This document shows, piece after piece, positions 32,439-41,500 of a DNA stretch of 64,000 bases. Numbering within the stretch: position 1 is the stretch's first letter; each line of letters opens with the position of its first letter. A program made the position numbers and the translations under genes. The notes under the pieces are model-generated. The model was not told the DNA's origin and ran no database searches. It saw only the letters and a program-made list of their open reading frames with translations. The stretch covers positions 62,001 to 126,000 of the forward strand of contig NZ_AYXG01000241.1 in assembly GCF_000564855.1 (NCBI RefSeq), in the 5' to 3' direction. This DNA comes from Actinokineospora spheciospongiae (GTDB lineage: Bacteria; Actinomycetota; Actinomycetes; Mycobacteriales; Pseudonocardiaceae).

Positions 32439-33209
32439 ATGAGCATCGGCGCCCACGTCCGCGACGACGACCCGCTCGCTGCCGCGCGGGAGCGCGGTGC
32501 CGAGGTGGTGCAGTTCTTCCTCGCCGACCCGCAGGGGTGGAAGGCGCCCGCGCCGCACCCGATGGCGGACGCCCTGCTGGCCTCCGACCTCACCGTGTTC
32601 GTGCACTCACCGTACGTGGTCAACCTGGCGTCCACGAACAACCGCGTCCGCATCCCCTCCCGCAAGCTGGTCACCCAGCACGCCGAGGCGGCGGCCAAGG
32701 TCGGCGCGCAGGGCCTGGTCGTGCACGGCGGGCACGTCACCAAGGGCGAGGACCCGCAGGCGGGCATCACCAACTGGCGCAAGTTCTTCGAGCGGCAGCA
32801 CGCCGAGGGCGGCTTCGCGGTGCCGATCCTGATCGAGAACACCGCGGGCGGCGACAACGCCATGGCCCGCCGGTTCGACGTGCTGGCCCGGCTCTGGGAC
32901 GAGGTCGGCGAGTTCGGCGCGGGCTTCTGCCTGGACACCTGCCACGCCTTCGCCGCCGGGGAGGACCTGGTCGGCATCGTCGACCGGGTGCGGGCCATCA
33001 CCGGCCGGATCGACCTGGTGCACCTCAACAGCTCCCGCGACGAGTTCGGCTCGGCCCGCGACCGGCACGACAACATCGCCACCGGCACCATCGACGCCGA
33101 GCAGCTCGTGGCCGTGCTGGCCGCCGCCGACGCCCCCGCGGTGGTGGAGACCCCGGGCGACGGCCAGGCCGCGGACATCGCCTTCCTGCGTGAGGCGCTC
33201 GGCCGGTGA
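32439..33209 (+). CDS. nfo: Endonuclease IV (AP endonuclease)
   Basis: 256 residues from the ATG at 32439. Fold and metal-site motifs of the AP endonuclease 2 family are visible: FVHSPYVVNLAS, VVHGGHVTKGED (His), PILIENTAGG (Glu), GFCLDTCHAFAAG (Asp, His), VHLNSSRDEFGSARDRHDNI (His, Asp, His) and VVETPGD (Glu). It cuts DNA 5' to abasic sites during base-excision repair with three zinc ions. The next gene begins within its stop codon (GTGA), a coupling to a membrane glycosyltransferase without obvious functional link. Divergent from the anchored paralogue by 193 bp. Confidence 0.93.
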   Translation: MSIGAHVRDDDPLAAARERGAEVVQFFLADPQGWKAPAPHPMADALLASDLTVFVHSPYVVNLASTNNRVRIPSRKLVTQHAEAAAKVGAQGLVVHGGHVTKGEDPQAGITNWRKFFERQHAEGGFAVPILIENTAGGDNAMARRFDVLARLWDEVGEFGAGFCLDTCHAFAAGEDLVGIVDRVRAITGRIDLVHLNSSRDEFGSARDRHDNIATGTIDAEQLVAVLAAADAPAVVETPGDGQAADIAFLREALGR

Positions 33210-34714
33210 AGGCGGTGCCCGCAGACGTGCCCGCGGACACGGCCCCCGACCGCCCGGACGGCGCACCGGTGCCGCGCACCCGGACCGGCGCCGCCCGGCT
33301 CGGCCGCTCCGCGCTGGCCCTGCTGGTGCTGCTCTGCGGCGTCACCCTGGTGCTCGGCTTCGCCAACAAGAACCGCTGCACCGGCCCCGAGTTCGACCAG
33401 TGGGGCCGCAGCCAACCCGACTTCGCCGACCGCAAGTACGCCGAGGCCTGCTACTCCGACATCCAGTTCCTGTGGATCGGCCGCGACGTCGACCGGCACG
33501 TCTTCCCCTACGTCGACGGCGGCATCAACTCCAGCGGTGAGCTGAGCGGCGGCACGGTCGAGTACCCGGTGCTCACCGGCCTGCTGATCTGGCTCGGCGC
33601 GATGTTCGTGCACACCGACGCCGGGTTCCTGCTCGCCTCGGCGCTGCTGATGGCCCCGTTCGGCCTGCTCACGGCCTGGTTGCTGGGCAGGCTCTCCCGC
33701 TGGCGGGCGCTGCTGTGGGCGCTGTCGCCGCCGCTCGTCCTCTACGCGTTCCACAACTGGGAGCTGCCGGTCGTGCTCTGCGCGACCGCGGCCGTCTACG
33801 TGGTGCACCGCGGCTGGGGCAGGCGGGGCGTCGAGCGGCCCCTGCTGCACCGCGCGTACGCCGCGGCGCTGCTGCTCGGGCTGGGGTTCGCCTTCAAGCT
33901 GTACCCGGCGATCTTCGTCCTCCCGCTGATGCTCTACGTCCTCACCGGCGGGCGCGGCGGCGCCGAGCTGGCCGCGGGCAAGACCCGCGAGGTGGCGGGC
34001 GCGGTCAAGGTCGCGCTGATCGCGATGGGCACCGCGGTCGCGGTCAACGTGCCGTTCGCCGTGGCCGGTTTCGACGGCTGGCTGGCCTCGTTCGTGTTCC
34101 AGGGGCAGCGCAAGGCCGACATCACCGCCAACTCGATCTGGTACTGGGGGCTGCGCCCGGAGTCCGACCCGCAGAACGAGGCCGTGCACCACGTCATCGG
34201 CATCGCCTCGCCGCTGCTGGTGATCGCCTCCTTCGCCGCCGCCTGCGTCGTCGGCTGGGTCCGCCACCGGCGCGAGGGCACCTACCCGTGGGTGGCGGTG
34301 TCGGCGGCGATGCTGTGCGGGTTCCTGCTGCTGCACAAGGTGCACTCGCCGCAGTACACGCTGTGGCTGGTGCCGATGTTCGTGCTGCTGCGGGTCCGCT
34401 GGGGCTGGATCGCCGCCTACGCCGTCGCCGACCTGGCGATGGGCATCGGCATCTTCCTGTGGTTCGCCGAGATCGCCGAGAACGAACCCGCGGGCGTCTA
34501 CGAGGGCTTCGCCGCCCAGGCGGTCATGATCGGCGTCTGGGGCCGGGCCGCCCTGCTGGTCGGCCTGTTCACCGCCTTCCTGAACGCCCGCAACACCTTC
34601 GACGGCCAAGACGACGGGGACAGCCCGCCGGACGGGCTCAGGCGACCGGTTGCGGCTGCCGGTCCGCGACCCGCGCCCCCGACCGACGGCGGTGCAGCAG
34701 CGACTCGGTCGTGA
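33206..34714 (+). CDS. DUF2029/GT87-family integral membrane protein (1)
   Basis: 502 residues from a GTG overlapping the nfo stop. About ten membrane helices, beginning LALLVLLCGVTLVLGFA. The first extracytoplasmic loop has CYSDIQFLWIGRDVDRHVFP and the conserved [16 protein letters not shown], where the acidic residue probably takes part in catalysis, as in polyprenyl-phosphate-mannose-dependent mannosyltransferases. Also visible: FKLYPAIFVLPLMLYVL and LLHKVHSPQYTLWLVPMF. M. tuberculosis has one such gene at the equivalent place (Rv0051, from memory); this genome has two. Its 3' end overlaps the convergent rarD gene by 77 bp. Sugar donor and acceptor unknown. Confidence 0.85.
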   Translation: MKAVPADVPADTAPDRPDGAPVPRTRTGAARLGRSALALLVLLCGVTLVLGFANKNRCTGPEFDQWGRSQPDFADRKYAEACYSDIQFLWIGRDVDRHVFPYVDGGINSSGELSGGTVEYPVLTGLLIWLGAMFVHTDAGFLLASALLMAPFGLLTAWLLGRLSRWRALLWALSPPLVLYAFHNWELPVVLCATAAVYVVHRGWGRRGVERPLLHRAYAAALLLGLGFAFKLYPAIFVLPLMLYVLTGGRGGAELAAGKTREVAGAVKVALIAMGTAVAVNVPFAVAGFDGWLASFVFQGQRKADITANSIWYWGLRPESDPQNEAVHHVIGIASPLLVIASFAAACVVGWVRHRREGTYPWVAVSAAMLCGFLLLHKVHSPQYTLWLVPMFVLLRVRWGWIAAYAVADLAMGIGIFLWFAEIAENEPAGVYEGFAAQAVMIGVWGRAALLVGLFTAFLNARNTFDGQDDGDSPPDGLRRPVAAAGPRPAPPTDGGAAATRS

Positions 34715-35555
34715 TCACGACCAGCGCCAGCCACACCAGCCCGAACCCGACCCACCGCGCGGTCGTCATCGACTCGTGGAACACCAGCAGCCCGATGGCG
34801 AACTGGATGATCGGCACGAAGTACTGCAGCAGGCCCAGCGTGGTCATCGGCACCCGCACCGCCGCCGCCCCGAACAGCAGCAGCGGCACGGCGGTCACCA
34901 CCCCCGTACCCGCGAGCAGCAGCGCGTTCGCCCAACCGGCGTGCCCGAACGTGCCCCCACCGCCCAGGTTCAGCACCACCAGGAACCCCAGCGCCACCGG
35001 CGCCAGGATGACCGTCTCCAGCGCCAGCCCCTCCGAGGAACCGACGTCGGCCTTCTTCTTCATCAGCCCGTAGGTGCCGAACGTGAACGCCAGGGTCAGC
35101 GCGATCCACGGCAGCCGCCCGTAGTCGAAGGTCAGTTCGACCACCGCCGCCAGCGCGATCCCCAGCCCGGCCCACTGCCCGGCCCGCAGCCGCTCCCCCA
35201 TCACCAGGACACCGAGCAGGATCGTCACCAGCGGGTTGATGAAGTACCCGAGCGAGGTCTCCACCACCTGGTTGGAGTTGACCCCGTAGATGTACATCCC
35301 CCAGTTCACGGCGATGGTGAACGCCCCCACCGCGATGAACCCCATCCGCCGCCGGTCGGCGAGGACCGCCCGCAGGTGCCCCCACCGCCGGGTGACGGCG
35401 ATCAGCGCCCCCACCGCCACCAACGACCACACGATCCGGTGAGCCAGGATCTCCACCGCCCCGGCGGGGGCCAGCAGCGGCCAGTAGAGCGGGAAGAAAC
35501 CCCAGGTCAGGTAGGCCAGAAACCCCAACCAGAACCCGCGCCGCGCTCTGTCCAC
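34638..35555 (-). CDS. rarD: RarD-type EamA transporter
   Basis: 305 residues with ten short membrane helices. The N-terminus GFWLGFLAYLTWGFFPLYWP is diagnostic for the RarD branch of the drug/metabolite transporter superfamily, and AHRIVWSLVAVGALIAVT and TPLLLFG-like PLLLFGAAAVRVPMTTLGLL also match. RarD proteins are called chloramphenicol-sensitive proteins but their natural substrate is unsettled. The C-terminal 26 codons overlap the end of the plus-strand GT87 gene. It is not part of the syntenic block in mycobacteria, so it may have been inserted together with other genes. Confidence 0.9.
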   Translation of the reverse strand: MDRARRGFWLGFLAYLTWGFFPLYWPLLAPAGAVEILAHRIVWSLVAVGALIAVTRRWGHLRAVLADRRRMGFIAVGAFTIAVNWGMYIYGVNSNQVVETSLGYFINPLVTILLGVLVMGERLRAGQWAGLGIALAAVVELTFDYGRLPWIALTLAFTFGTYGLMKKKADVGSSEGLALETVILAPVALGFLVVLNLGGGGTFGHAGWANALLLAGTGVVTAVPLLLFGAAAVRVPMTTLGLLQYFVPIIQFAIGLLVFHESMTTARWVGFGLVWLALVVITTESLLHRRRSGARVADRQPQPVA

Positions 35556-35637
35556 CGACAGCCTCCGATCATCCCACCACCAGCCGGGGGCAGTGTGTCA
35601 CCCGAACGGGCGATCCAGCGATCGGGTTCTCTGGCGT

Positions 35638-36216
35638 CTACATCTTCACGACAACCGGTTCCAGAACCTTGATCAGTTCGCCGGTCTCGGCGGTCGCGAG
35701 GTTGTGGTACGAGGCATTGATGTTCAGCTGGCGGTTCAACTCCGACCAGTCGAGACGCCACCCGGCTGAGGCGGCGAGCTGCCGGAGAAACGCGCGCAAG
35801 GTTCGACCGTTGCCTTCCCTGAAAGGGTGTCTGGCGTTCAGTTCACCGTAATAATGCGCCAGTCTCCTGACGAATTCGCCTCGGGCAAGCCCGGCGAGAT
35901 GGTTGTCATTTTCCAATTGGCTCATCACTGACGAAACTTCATCGTTCAGATAATTCCAGTTCGCGAAGAAGATTCCGCCCTTTCCGATGTCCACCGTGCG
36001 AAATTCTCCTGCCCAGTCATAGACATCTTGGAAAAGATGACGGTGAAAGGATTGAAGATGCTGCGAGTTGTACTCCCCGGGAAGGGTGGAGCGAGCAACT
36101 GCGACATCCCGGATGCTGACAATCCTGGCTTCTATTGTCTTCAGCTTGGCGTTGTCGCTGATGCCCAGTTTATTGCGAAGGCAAGTGCCGTCGGCGTTCA
36201 AGTAAGGGTCGGTCAC
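35638..36216 (-). CDS. Fic-domain protein (putative toxin of a Panacea-Fic module)
   Basis: 192 residues from a GTG that overlaps the upstream stop (GTGA). The Fic active site is complete: HPFREGNGRTLRAF with catalytic His130 and the anion-binding GNGR. The N-terminal part shows SFHRHLFQDVYDWAGEFRTV, a usual Fic beta-flap region. No inhibitory (S/T)xxxE(G/N) helix is visible within the protein, so inhibition probably comes from the partner encoded upstream. It most likely transfers AMP (or another nucleotide or phosphate) to a target protein. GC content is clearly lower than that of neighbouring genes, a sign of horizontal acquisition. Confidence 0.9.
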   Translation of the reverse strand: MTDPYLNADGTCLRNKLGISDNAKLKTIEARIVSIRDVAVARSTLPGEYNSQHLQSFHRHLFQDVYDWAGEFRTVDIGKGGIFFANWNYLNDEVSSVMSQLENDNHLAGLARGEFVRRLAHYYGELNARHPFREGNGRTLRAFLRQLAASAGWRLDWSELNRQLNINASYHNLATAETGELIKVLEPVVVKM

Positions 36217-36800
36217 GAACGCAGAGCTCGCTCGATCTCTTCGCGAACCGCCTGATCGGGGTCGACCATGGAGGTCGCCACCGATCGGAGGACGTCTTGC
36301 CAGTCTGAATCGAGATCCACACCCTCGATGGACGAATTGGCGGCTGCATGTGCCACGGCTGATTCGACGTCAGCGACCTGGCGAGAGTGGTAGTCGCGCA
36401 TGAAACTTGTGGAAATTGTTGCTGAGCTCTTCTCGCCGAGCGGGGTGAGCCCCCTGGCTATTTTCCATGGCTGTTCGATGTGGGTCATGTTCGACAAAGA
36501 CTCGGCAGACATCTGTGCATACTTGTCATGGACCCAGTCCACTGTTTCACGCTCGGACTCTGTCAAGTTCTGCGCATCGCCGGGCCACCCGGAGACGGTG
36601 TACTGCTTTCGGTGCCTCTCGTACAGCGCCCTGACCACAGGACCCTCGCGCCAGGCTTCGATCCGATCGTCGAACATGGTGGTGCGGGTTCGCACCAGAT
36701 GCCACGCTTGGCAGTAGTAGACAAGTTTCTGCATCTTCATGGCGGTCACGGTGCCGGTTTTCTTGAGGATGGCTGCCGCGAGGTCGTCCACGCTGGCCAT
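36213..36800 (-). CDS. Panacea-domain (DUF4065/SocA-like) antitoxin
   Basis: 195 residues. The N-terminal ~130 residues are a Panacea domain: VTAMKMQKLVYYCQAWHLV, then IEAWREGPVVRALYERHRKQ and ETVDWVHDKYAQMSAESLSN and THIEQPWKIAR are its recognised conserved blocks. Panacea proteins act as promiscuous antitoxins for very different toxins; a Fic partner immediately downstream fits. Start at 36800 has GGGGAGG 8 bp upstream. The remaining C-terminal ~60 residues are helical and acidic and could contact the toxin. Translation is coupled to the Fic gene, which ensures antitoxin is made first. Confidence 0.88.
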   Translation of the reverse strand: MASVDDLAAAILKKTGTVTAMKMQKLVYYCQAWHLVRTRTTMFDDRIEAWREGPVVRALYERHRKQYTVSGWPGDAQNLTESERETVDWVHDKYAQMSAESLSNMTHIEQPWKIARGLTPLGEKSSATISTSFMRDYHSRQVADVESAVAHAAANSSIEGVDLDSDWQDVLRSVATSMVDPDQAVREEIERALRS

Positions 36801-36837
36801 TTGGCAACCTCCCCAGTGATCTCGGCACTCACGAGTA

Positions 36838-36853
36838 TACCGACTTGTCGGTA
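36838..36853. promoter_or_regulatory. Promoter and operator of the Panacea-Fic module
   Basis: TACCGAC-TT-GTCGGTA is a perfect inverted repeat 38-53 bp before the antitoxin start. On the minus strand its end forms TATACT, a good -10 box, so a bound repressor would block transcription, the usual antitoxin autoregulation. Confidence 0.65.
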
Positions 36854-36910
36854 CTGAACCGAGGATCTTCTCAGCCTTGAACCCGGTTGTGTTGCACGCC
36901 CTCCAAGAGC

Positions 36911-38464
36911 TCAGACCAGTTCAGGTTCCCTGGTGGTCCGGGCGGGCAGGACCACCTTGTCCGGGGCGCCGTCGAGCACACCGCCAGCCGGGTCGTCGTC
37001 GCCCAGAGCGCGGACCAGGTCGCGGGTCGGGTGGTAGATCTCGTAGACGACCAGGGCGCACAGGGCGATCACCGCCAGGTCGCGCACCACCACCGTGCCC
37101 AGGAACCACTCCTCCGGCAGGCCCTTCTTCGAGTCGCCCATGAAGTAGAACATCCGGGGGGCCCAGACCAGGGCGTCGACGGTCATCCAGGCGAGCAGCA
37201 GCTTCCAGCGCGGTACGGCCAGCACCGCCAGCGGGATCAGCCACAGCGAGTACTGCGGGCTCCACACCTTGTTGGTCAGCAGGAACACCGCGACCACCAG
37301 GAACCCCAGTTGGGCGAACCGGGGCCGGGTCCGCGCGTGCAGGCCGATGAACGCGATGCCCGCGCAGCCGAGCAGGAACAGCAGGGCGCTGACCAGGTTC
37401 AGCCAGAACGGCGACTCGCCGAAGGGCAGGTTCGGGTCGAAGCCCGACCAGCCGGTGAACTTCATGATCACGTTGTAGATCGAGTCCGGGTCGGCGTCGC
37501 GGGTGGAGTTGAGGGTGAAGAACTGCCACCAGCCCTCGCGGGTCGCCGCGGGCAGGAAGATCGGGGCGTTCACCGCCGCCCAGGTCAGGGCCGCGGCGGC
37601 GGTCGCCTGCCACCACGAGCGCATCTTCCCCGCCCGCAGGCACAGGATCAGCAGCGGGCCGAGCAGGAACAGCGGGTAGAGCTTCGCCGCCACGCCCAGG
37701 CCGAGCAGCACGCCCGCCAGCACGGGTTTCCTCCGCGCCCAGGCCAGCATCCCGGCGGCGGCGAACGCGGTGGCCAGGGTGTCGAAGTTGGTGAACGCGT
37801 GCACCAGGACCAGCGGCGACAGGGCGATGAACGCCGCGTCCCACGGTCTGCGCTTGGCCGTGCGCAGCGTCGCCCAGATGGTGACCAGCCAGGCCAGGGC
37901 CAGCCAGAACGCGCTGATGTCGAAGTAGACGACCACCGGCAGCCCGCTCGGCAGCCACCCCTGCGCCGCGAGCTGCACCCACCCCTGGGCCATCTTGGCG
38001 TTCGCCCACTGGAACAGGCCGGTGAGCACCGGGTACTCCATGTACCGCTTGGTCTCGTTCGGCTTGCCCTCGTGCTCGACCCAGCTCGTCAGGTACGGGA
38101 AGCCGCCGCGGTCGAGCCGCTCGGCGGAGTACAGCGGGACGACGTCGGAGTAGCACATCGCCACGTACGGGCGGTTCGAGCGCCAGTCCAGCGCCAGCCG
38201 CCCGTCGCCGGAGTCGTACTGCTGCACGCACGCGGCCTTGCCGAACCAGGCCAGCGACAGCGCGACCACCGCCAGCAGCAGCGAGACCCGCAGCGGGGTC
38301 CAGAACCAGTGCCTGCCCACCACGGCGTGCTCCCCGAGCGGCCCGCCGACCGGCGTGCTCGCCGAGGCGGCCAGGGACTCCGTCCAGCTCGGCCGGACGC
38401 GCTCCTCGGGACCGAGGGTGGCGGTGTCGCCGACCCGCCCGTCCCCACTCGGTGACTCAGACAC
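36911..38464 (-). CDS. DUF2029/GT87-family integral membrane protein (2)
   Basis: 517 residues with ten or more membrane helices, starting with an ~45-residue cytoplasmic N-terminus and then [19 protein letters not shown]. The same family pattern as the protein at 33.2 kb is visible: [57 protein letters not shown] and [20 protein letters not shown]. It is adjacent to the penicillin-binding protein as Rv0051 is to ponA1 in M. tuberculosis, so this is the syntenic orthologue. It may transfer a sugar from a polyprenyl carrier to a wall polymer (family inference). Confidence 0.87.
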   Translation of the reverse strand: MSESPSGDGRVGDTATLGPEERVRPSWTESLAASASTPVGGPLGEHAVVGRHWFWTPLRVSLLLAVVALSLAWFGKAACVQQYDSGDGRLALDWRSNRPYVAMCYSDVVPLYSAERLDRGGFPYLTSWVEHEGKPNETKRYMEYPVLTGLFQWANAKMAQGWVQLAAQGWLPSGLPVVVYFDISAFWLALAWLVTIWATLRTAKRRPWDAAFIALSPLVLVHAFTNFDTLATAFAAAGMLAWARRKPVLAGVLLGLGVAAKLYPLFLLGPLLILCLRAGKMRSWWQATAAAALTWAAVNAPIFLPAATREGWWQFFTLNSTRDADPDSIYNVIMKFTGWSGFDPNLPFGESPFWLNLVSALLFLLGCAGIAFIGLHARTRPRFAQLGFLVVAVFLLTNKVWSPQYSLWLIPLAVLAVPRWKLLLAWMTVDALVWAPRMFYFMGDSKKGLPEEWFLGTVVVRDLAVIALCALVVYEIYHPTRDLVRALGDDDPAGGVLDGAPDKVVLPARTTREPELV

Positions 38465-38519
38465 GCGCGCGATGCTACGGGCAGCGGTGTGCGAACGGGG
38501 TCAGCCCGCGGTGAACACG

Positions 38520-38554
38520 CGGACGGCCCCCGGGGAATCCCCGGGGGCCGTCCG
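38520..38554 (-). terminator. Terminator of the penicillin-binding protein gene
   Basis: A 16-bp perfect stem (38520-38535 with 38539-38554, core GGCCCCCGGGG) and a three-base loop AAT end three bases before the stop codon of the gene on the minus strand. Confidence 0.85.
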
Positions 38555-38557
38555 TGG

Positions 38558-41500
38558 TCAACCGATCAGGCCGTCACCCGGCCCGCCACCTCCGCCGCCG
38601 CCACCGCCCGGCAGCGGGATGTCGGTGCCCCCGCCGCCCGGCCTGGTCCGGGTGGACCTGGTCGTGGTCGGCTCGTCGGTGTCCTCCGGGGGCGTCGTGG
38701 TCGTCTCCGGGACCGACGGCGCGGTGGTGGTCGTCGGCGTGTTGTCGGCCGGTTCCTCGCGGGGCTTGGTCTGGGCGGGCCTGTTGTCGTTGTCGCTCTG
38801 CCTGGACTCCGTCTTGCCGATCGGCACGTACTTGCCGAACGTGGCCTTGGGCAGGTTCTGGTGGTAGGAGTCCATGAACGCCTTCCAGATCTTGCCCGGC
38901 AACCCGCTGCCGTAGATCTTGCCGCCCTCCGCGTCGTGCAGGATGCGGCTGGTCGGCTTGTTCGTCTCGTCGCCGCTCATGGACACCGCGGTCGAGAGCT
39001 GCGGGGTGTACCCGACCATCCACGCCTTGGCGTTGTCCGGTGTGTCCGCGCCGGACGCGTCGACGTACTGGTGCGTCCCGGTCTTGCCCGCGCACTGCCT
39101 GCCGCCCGCGCAGCCGATCTTCGAGTACTCGGGGATCGGCAGCAGCGCCTCGGTGACGTTGCGGGCGATCTGCTGGTTGCGGGTGGCGTCCTCGGCGTCG
39201 AACGCGGGCTTCTCGGCCAGCTCCGGCCGGGCCGCCGCGTCGAAGACGACGCCGCCGTCCGGGTAGGTGACCTTCTGCACCAGGTGCGGCTTGCGGTAGG
39301 TGCCGTTGGCCGCGAAGGTCGCGTACGCCGAGGCCATGTCCACGGTGGTGACCAGGGTGGAGCCACCGCCGATGGCGATGTTGATGTCGCCTGCGGCGGC
39401 CTCCAGCGGGGACTGGATGCCCGCCTGCTTGGCCGCCTCGGCCACGCCCGCGGGCTTGACGTCGTTATAGACCATGTCGCTGAACACCACGTTCAGCGAC
39501 TCCTTCATCGCCTCGGCCACCGTGCAGGACTTGCCGCACTTGGGCGTGGAGGCGTTGCGGACGATCTTCTTGTTCGAGCCGAACGCGCGCGGGGTGGTGT
39601 CGTACACCTCGCCGAGGCCCTTGCCCTGCTCCAGCAACCCGACCAGGTCGAACGGCTTGAACGCGGAGCCGGGCTCCTGCTTCGCCGCACCCGCGTAGTC
39701 CAGGTCGAGGCCCTTGGCGCGGCCGTAGTAGGCCCGGATCGCGCCGGACGCGGGGTCGACCGCGACCAGGGCGGGGTGCAGGTTCGCGGGCTGGCCCGCC
39801 ATCACGTCCGCGACGGCCTTCTCGGCCATGGTCTGCGCGTTCTGGTCGATGGTCAGCGTGATGACGTAGCCGTTGCGCTTGATCTGCTCCTCGGTGATGC
39901 CGTAGGTGTCCAGCTCCTCGGTGACCAGGTCCGAGAAGCCCTGGCGCGGCCCGGGCAGCGCCGCGAGCTGGCCCTCGCTCGGCGGGATCGGCTCCGGGAA
40001 CGGCTGGGCGGTCTTCTCCGCCGTGGTCATCCAGTTGTTGCTGATCATGCGGTTGGTGACGTAGTCCCAGCGCTGCTTCTGGTACTCCACCACCTTGCCC
40101 TTCGCGGGCGTCTGGATCATGCCCGCGAGCACCGCGGCCTGCGACTTGGTGACCTGGTTGACGTCGGTGATGCCGTAGTAGGCCTGCGCCGCCGCCGCGA
40201 TCCCGTACGCGCCCCGACCGAAGTAGATCGTGTTCAGGTACGCCGCGATGATGTCGTCTTTGCTGTAGGTCTCGTTCATCTTGTAGGACTTCACGACCTC
40301 GACCCACTTGCGGGTCAGCGTCGGGTCCTCGTTGCCGGAAGCCTTCTTGATGTACTGCTGGCTGATGGTGGAACCACCACCGCCGCCGCCGGTCGCCTGG
40401 TTCCACACCGCGCGCATGATGCCCATGAGGTCGAACCCGGAGTTCGTCTCGAACGTCTGGTCCTCGGCGGCGTACACGGCGTGCAGCAGGGTGTCGGGGA
40501 TCTCCCCGGACTTGAGCATGATGCGGTTGCCGCCGGACTCGGCCAGCCGCGCCATCGGCGTGCCGTCGGCGTAGAGCATCGTGACGACCTTGTCCTGGGC
40601 CAGCGCGACGTCGTTGGGGTTGTCGACGTCGACCATCTGGTAGGTGATGAAGAACGCCAGGACCGGGATCACGATGCCCAGGGCGGTCAGCACGTACAGG
40701 GTCCGCCGGACCCGCCGCCAGGTCTTCTTCTTGCGCATCTTCCGCTGCTCGTCGGTCAGCGGGCCGTCCTCGTCCTCGTCCGGCCCGTGGTCGTCGTCCG
40801 CGTACTGCCGCTCGGCGGAGAAGTCGTCGTCGAACTCGCGGTGCGTGATCAGCTCCGGCTCGGCCTTGGCCTGGCCGGGGGTCTTCTTCAGGAAGACGGT
40901 CGGGCCCTCGCCGGGGGCGGGCTTGCGGCCGGTGATGGCCGTGCCGGTGATCCCCGCCGCGCTCAGCGCGACCGTCGCGTCACCGAGCGGCGGACCTGCC
41001 GGGCCGGGTCCACCCGGCCCACCGGGCCGCCGCCCACCGGGACCACCCGGACCACCGGGACCACCCGGACCACCGGGACCACCGGGTCCGCGCCCCGGGC
41101 CGCCCGCCGGGACCGGACCGCCGTTGGGGCCGGTGCCACCGGGGCGCCCACCGGGCGCCGGGGCGCCACCGGGACCGCTACCCGGCCCACCTGGCCGCAC
41201 CGGCCCGCCGTTGGCGAAGTCACCACCGCCACCGGGACCACCAGGGCCACCGGGGCCGCCCGGTCCACGGCCGCCCGCGCCGGGTCCGCCCGCCGGGCCA
41301 CCGGGACCGCCTGCCTGACCACCGGGTCCACCGGGGCCGCCTGCCGCAGGGCCGGGCCTGCCGGGTCCGCCCGCGCGGCTCCCCTGGCCGGGGTCACCGG
41401 CACCGGGCCACGCGGGTCCGGCCTGCGGCCCACCCGCCCTGCCAGGGCCACCGGGACCGCCTGCCGGCCCTGGCCCGCCATGGGGACCAGGTCCGCCGTT

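Noticed and set aside
35600-36910. Insertion-sequence or integrase remnants around the Panacea-Fic module
   Set aside because: No transposase fragment, direct repeat or tRNA attachment site could be found at either edge; only base composition marks the island.
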